Origin: Paracoccaceae bacterium
GTDB lineage: Bacteria; Pseudomonadota; Alphaproteobacteria; Rhodobacterales; Rhodobacteraceae
Assembly: GCA_026982255.1 (NCBI GenBank)
Contig: JALSHL010000304.1
Span: 1 to 8,343 of the forward strand
Reading direction: 5' to 3'
Length of the DNA: 8,343 nucleotides
Under the pieces are notes generated by a model, which was given only the letters and a program-made list of their open reading frames with translations, made no database searches and was not told the DNA's origin. The translations under genes and the position numbers were made by a program. Shown here piece by piece: positions 6,401 through 8,343 of the stretch (position 1 is the stretch's first letter; every line of letters starts with the position of its first letter).

Positions 6401-6838
6401 ATGACAATAACCGCACAGGAACGCGCCCGCCGCTCGGCCGAGGCCATGTGGTCCACCGACGGCGCCTCGCAATGGCTGGGGATGGAGGTCGTCTCGGTCG
6501 GCCCCGGCACCGCCACGCTGAAAATGACGGTGCAGCAGCACCACGCCAACGGCCACGGCATGTGCCACGGCGGCATCACATTTTCACTGGCCGACAGCGC
6601 CTTTGCCTTTGCCTGCAACAGCTACAACCGGATCGTGGTGGCGCAGCACAATTCCATCACCTATCTGGCCCCCGCCATGGTCGGCGACACCCTGACCGCC
6701 ACGGCAACCGAGGTCGCCCTCGCCGGTCGCAGCGGCATTTACGACGTGCGCGTCACCAACCAGAACGACAAAACCATTGCCGAATTCCGTGGCAATTCCC
6801 GTATCATCAAGGGACAACATTTCGAGGAACCAAAATGA
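6401..6838 (+). CDS. paaI: PaaI, hydroxyphenylacetyl-CoA thioesterase
   Basis: A 145-residue single hotdog-fold acyl-CoA thioesterase, close to the usual PaaI length of about 140. The signature stretch GHGMCHGGITFSLADSAFAF (residues 51-70) contains the HGG turn and Asp65, the counterpart of the catalytic Asp61 of E. coli PaaI, followed by ACNSYN. PaaI is known to hydrolyse ring-hydroxylated phenylacetyl-CoA and stalled pathway CoA esters, freeing coenzyme A when the downstream steps jam. The start is the ATG preceded by AGGGGG (6391-6396) 4 nt upstream; an in-frame ATG at 6362 exists but lies in the promoter/operator region and lacks a ribosome site. It is the first gene of the plus-strand operon and its stop overlaps the paaK start as ATGA. 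It should act in the cytoplasm as a tetramer. Confidence 0.94.
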   Translation: MTITAQERARRSAEAMWSTDGASQWLGMEVVSVGPGTATLKMTVQQHHANGHGMCHGGITFSLADSAFAFACNSYNRIVVAQHNSITYLAPAMVGDTLTATATEVALAGRSGIYDVRVTNQNDKTIAEFRGNSRIIKGQHFEEPK

Positions 6839-8145
6839 AAGACCTGACTCCGCGCAAACAAGACCTCGATCCGATCGAAATCGCCTCGCGCGACGAAATC
6901 TCGGCGTTGCAGCTCGACCGGATGAAATGGTCGCTGAAGCACGCCTATGACAATGTGCCGTTCTACAAACAGAAATTCGATGCGGCGGGCGTGCATCCCG
7001 ACGACCTGAAATCCCTGTCGGACCTTGCGAAGTTCCCCTTCACGGTGAAACAGGACCTGCGCGACAACTACCCCTTCGGCATGTTCGCCGTCCCGCGCGA
7101 GCAGATCCGCCGCATCCACGGGTCTTCCGGCACCACCGGTCAGCCCACCGTTGTCGGCTATACCGAGCGCGATCTGGACATGTGGGCCACGGTCGTTGCC
7201 CGTTCCCTGCGCGCCAGCGGCACGCGGCCCGGTGATGTGGTGCATGTGGCCTATGGTTACGGCCTGTTTACCGGCGGGCTGGGCGCGCATTACGGGGCGG
7301 AGAAACTCGGCTGCACCGTGGTGCCGGTTTCCGGCGGCATGACCCCGCGACAGGTGACGCTGATCGAGGATTTCAAGGCCTCCACCATCATGGTCACCCC
7401 GTCCTATATGCTCTCGATCCTCGACGAATACCGCAAACAGGGCCGCGACCCGCGCGAAAGCCCGCTCGACGTCGGCATTTTCGGCGCCGAGCCGTGGACC
7501 AACGCCATGCGCGCCGAGGTCGAGGAAGCCTTCGATATGCACGCCGTCGATATCTACGGCCTGTCCGAGGTCATCGGCCCGGGCGTCGCCAACGAATGCG
7601 TGGAAACCAAGGACGGCCTGCACATCTGGGAGGATCACTTCTACCCCGAGGTCATCAACCCCGAAACCGGCGAACTGGTTGCCGAGGGCGAGCAGGGCGA
7701 ACTGGTTTTCACCTCGCTGACCAAAGAGGCCTTCCCGATCATTCGTTACCGCACCCGCGACCTGACCCGCCTGCTGCCCGGCACCGCCCGTTCCATGCGC
7801 CGGATGGAGAAGATCACCGGCCGTTCCGACGACATGATCATTCTGCGCGGCGTCAACGTATTCCCGACCCAGATCGAGGAACAGATCATGGCCGTCCACT
7901 CCCTCGCCCCGCATTTCCAGATCGAACTGGTGCGCAAGGGCCGCATGGACGCGATGATCGTCAACGTCGAATCCACCGAGGCCGCCGCCAGCGAGGCCGC
8001 GCGCGAGGCCTCGGCCCACCTTCTGGCCAAACGCATCAAATCCGTAGTAGGAGTCTCGGCAACCGTGAACGTCGCCGAACCGGGCAATGTGGCCCGCTCG
8101 CAGGGCAAGGCCGTGCGTGTCATCGACAACCGCCCGAAGGAGTAG
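6835..8145 (+). CDS. paaK: PaaK, phenylacetate-CoA ligase
   Basis: A 436-residue adenylate-forming enzyme, essentially the standard PaaK length. It makes phenylacetyl-CoA from phenylacetate, ATP and CoA, the entry step of the pathway. Visible motifs in order: the phosphate-binding loop SSGTTGQP (97-104), FGAEPWTNAMR (216-226), the YGLSE adenine/aryl-binding motif (241-245), YRTRDL (305-310), the hinge region GRSDDMIILRGVNVFPTQIE (329-348) and a C-terminal QGKAVRV with Lys425, the likely catalytic lysine. The opening SRDEISALQLDRMKWSLKHA is also typical. The ATG overlaps the paaI stop as ATGA and has GAGGA (6824-6828) 6 nt upstream, so translation is probably coupled to paaI. Its last codons hold the ribosome site of the next gene. 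No broken or missing motif is seen. Confidence 0.97.
   Translation: MKDLTPRKQDLDPIEIASRDEISALQLDRMKWSLKHAYDNVPFYKQKFDAAGVHPDDLKSLSDLAKFPFTVKQDLRDNYPFGMFAVPREQIRRIHGSSGTTGQPTVVGYTERDLDMWATVVARSLRASGTRPGDVVHVAYGYGLFTGGLGAHYGAEKLGCTVVPVSGGMTPRQVTLIEDFKASTIMVTPSYMLSILDEYRKQGRDPRESPLDVGIFGAEPWTNAMRAEVEEAFDMHAVDIYGLSEVIGPGVANECVETKDGLHIWEDHFYPEVINPETGELVAEGEQGELVFTSLTKEAFPIIRYRTRDLTRLLPGTARSMRRMEKITGRSDDMIILRGVNVFPTQIEEQIMAVHSLAPHFQIELVRKGRMDAMIVNVESTEAAASEAAREASAHLLAKRIKSVVGVSATVNVAEPGNVARSQGKAVRVIDNRPKE
8137..8142 (+). promoter_or_regulatory. Ribosome binding site for the TetR gene, inside the end of paaK
   Basis: AAGGAG lies 6 nt before the GTG at 8149 and overlaps the last codons of paaK. It fixes a GTG start for the regulator and implies that its translation depends on ribosomes finishing paaK. 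Confidence 0.8.
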
Positions 8146-8148
8146 CCC

Positions 8149-8343
8149 GTGGCCAGAACCATTGCCAAAGACCACGACGAAAAGCGCCACCTTATCCAGC
8201 ACACAGCGGCGAAAGTCTTTGCCGATACCGGCTTCGACCGCGCCTCCATGACGCAACTGGCGCAGGCCTGCGGCATCTCAAAGGCGGCGATCTACCATTA
8301 CTACGACAGCAAGGACGACCTGCTGTTCGATATTCTGGAAACC
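8149..8343 (+). CDS. TetR-family transcriptional regulator, PaaR-like, 3' end cut by window edge
   Basis: The first 65 residues of a TetR/AcrR-type repressor, running off the right edge. They form the DNA-binding domain: an opening helix (HLIQHTAAKVFADTGFDRAS), then MTQLAQACGISKAAIYHYYD, the textbook TetR helix-turn-helix with its IYHYYD recognition-helix end, followed by SKDDLLFDILE. The ligand-binding domain is not visible. The start is GTG, with AAGGAG 6 nt upstream; it begins 3 bp after the paaK stop. TetR-family PaaR proteins control phenylacetate genes in several proteobacteria and sense phenylacetyl-CoA. Position after paaK and the palindrome upstream of paaI support that role here. 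The family is near certain, the PaaR assignment probable. A different TetR regulator cannot be excluded without the C-terminal part. Confidence 0.88.
   Translation, partial: MARTIAKDHDEKRHLIQHTAAKVFADTGFDRASMTQLAQACGISKAAIYHYYDSKDDLLFDILET

Noticed and set aside
4318..8145. A 1275-codon plus-strand open frame spanning the hydratase gene, the control region, paaI and paaK
   Set aside because: Only its last 436 codons (paaK) are real. The rest is antisense to the hydratase/dehydrogenase and out of frame with paaI, rich in Arg/His/Gln as expected of shadow frames in GC-rich DNA. The true paaK start is set by GAGGA and the overlap with paaI.
6739..8256. A 505-codon minus-strand open frame opposite paaK
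   Set aside because: Fully antisense to a clear paaK with intact motifs; its composition (Gly/His/Asp/Val repeats) has no recognisable domain.

Overview
The window looks like part of an aerobic phenylacetate (PAA) catabolic gene cluster from a GC-rich alphaproteobacterium, most likely a Rhodobacterales (roseobacter/Paracoccus-type) organism. That guess rests on the codon use, the protein sequences and the presence of a TRAP transporter. It has not been tested by a database search. All of the sequence is accounted for by seven genes that read cleanly and two edge-related features: paaZ is cut at the left edge and a TetR-family regulator is cut at the right edge. No gap between genes exceeds 94 bp, and I see no RNA gene, insertion sequence or CRISPR array.

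Layout. A 94-bp divergent control region (6307-6400) splits the window. To its left, on the minus strand, runs a tight five-gene set: a fused enoyl-CoA hydratase/3-hydroxyacyl-CoA dehydrogenase (4279-6306), then a complete tripartite TRAP transporter in the order dctP (solute-binding protein), dctQ (small permease), dctM (large permease), then paaZ. The spacers are 29, 54, -4 and 15 bp, so this is probably one operon. To its right, on the plus strand, lie paaI (thioesterase), paaK (phenylacetate-CoA ligase) and a TetR-type regulator that resembles PaaR by position. paaI and paaK overlap by 4 bp. The regulator starts 3 bp after paaK, with its ribosome binding site inside the end of paaK.

How it fits together. 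PaaK activates phenylacetate to phenylacetyl-CoA. The PaaABCDE epoxidase and PaaG isomerase, not in this window, would make oxepin-CoA. PaaZ opens the ring and oxidises the resulting semialdehyde. The fused hydratase/dehydrogenase can supply the PaaF- and PaaH-type beta-oxidation steps. PaaI hydrolyses stalled CoA esters. The TRAP genes inside this catabolic operon are the most notable part: they are a candidate high-affinity uptake system for phenylacetate or a related aromatic acid, in place of the sodium-symporter-type permease (PaaL) known from other bacteria. An imperfect palindrome, ACCAACCGGTCGGT, sits in the middle of the divergent promoter region and is a good candidate operator for the regulator. 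A strong 9-bp hairpin lies between dctP and dctQ and may adjust binding protein to permease ratio.
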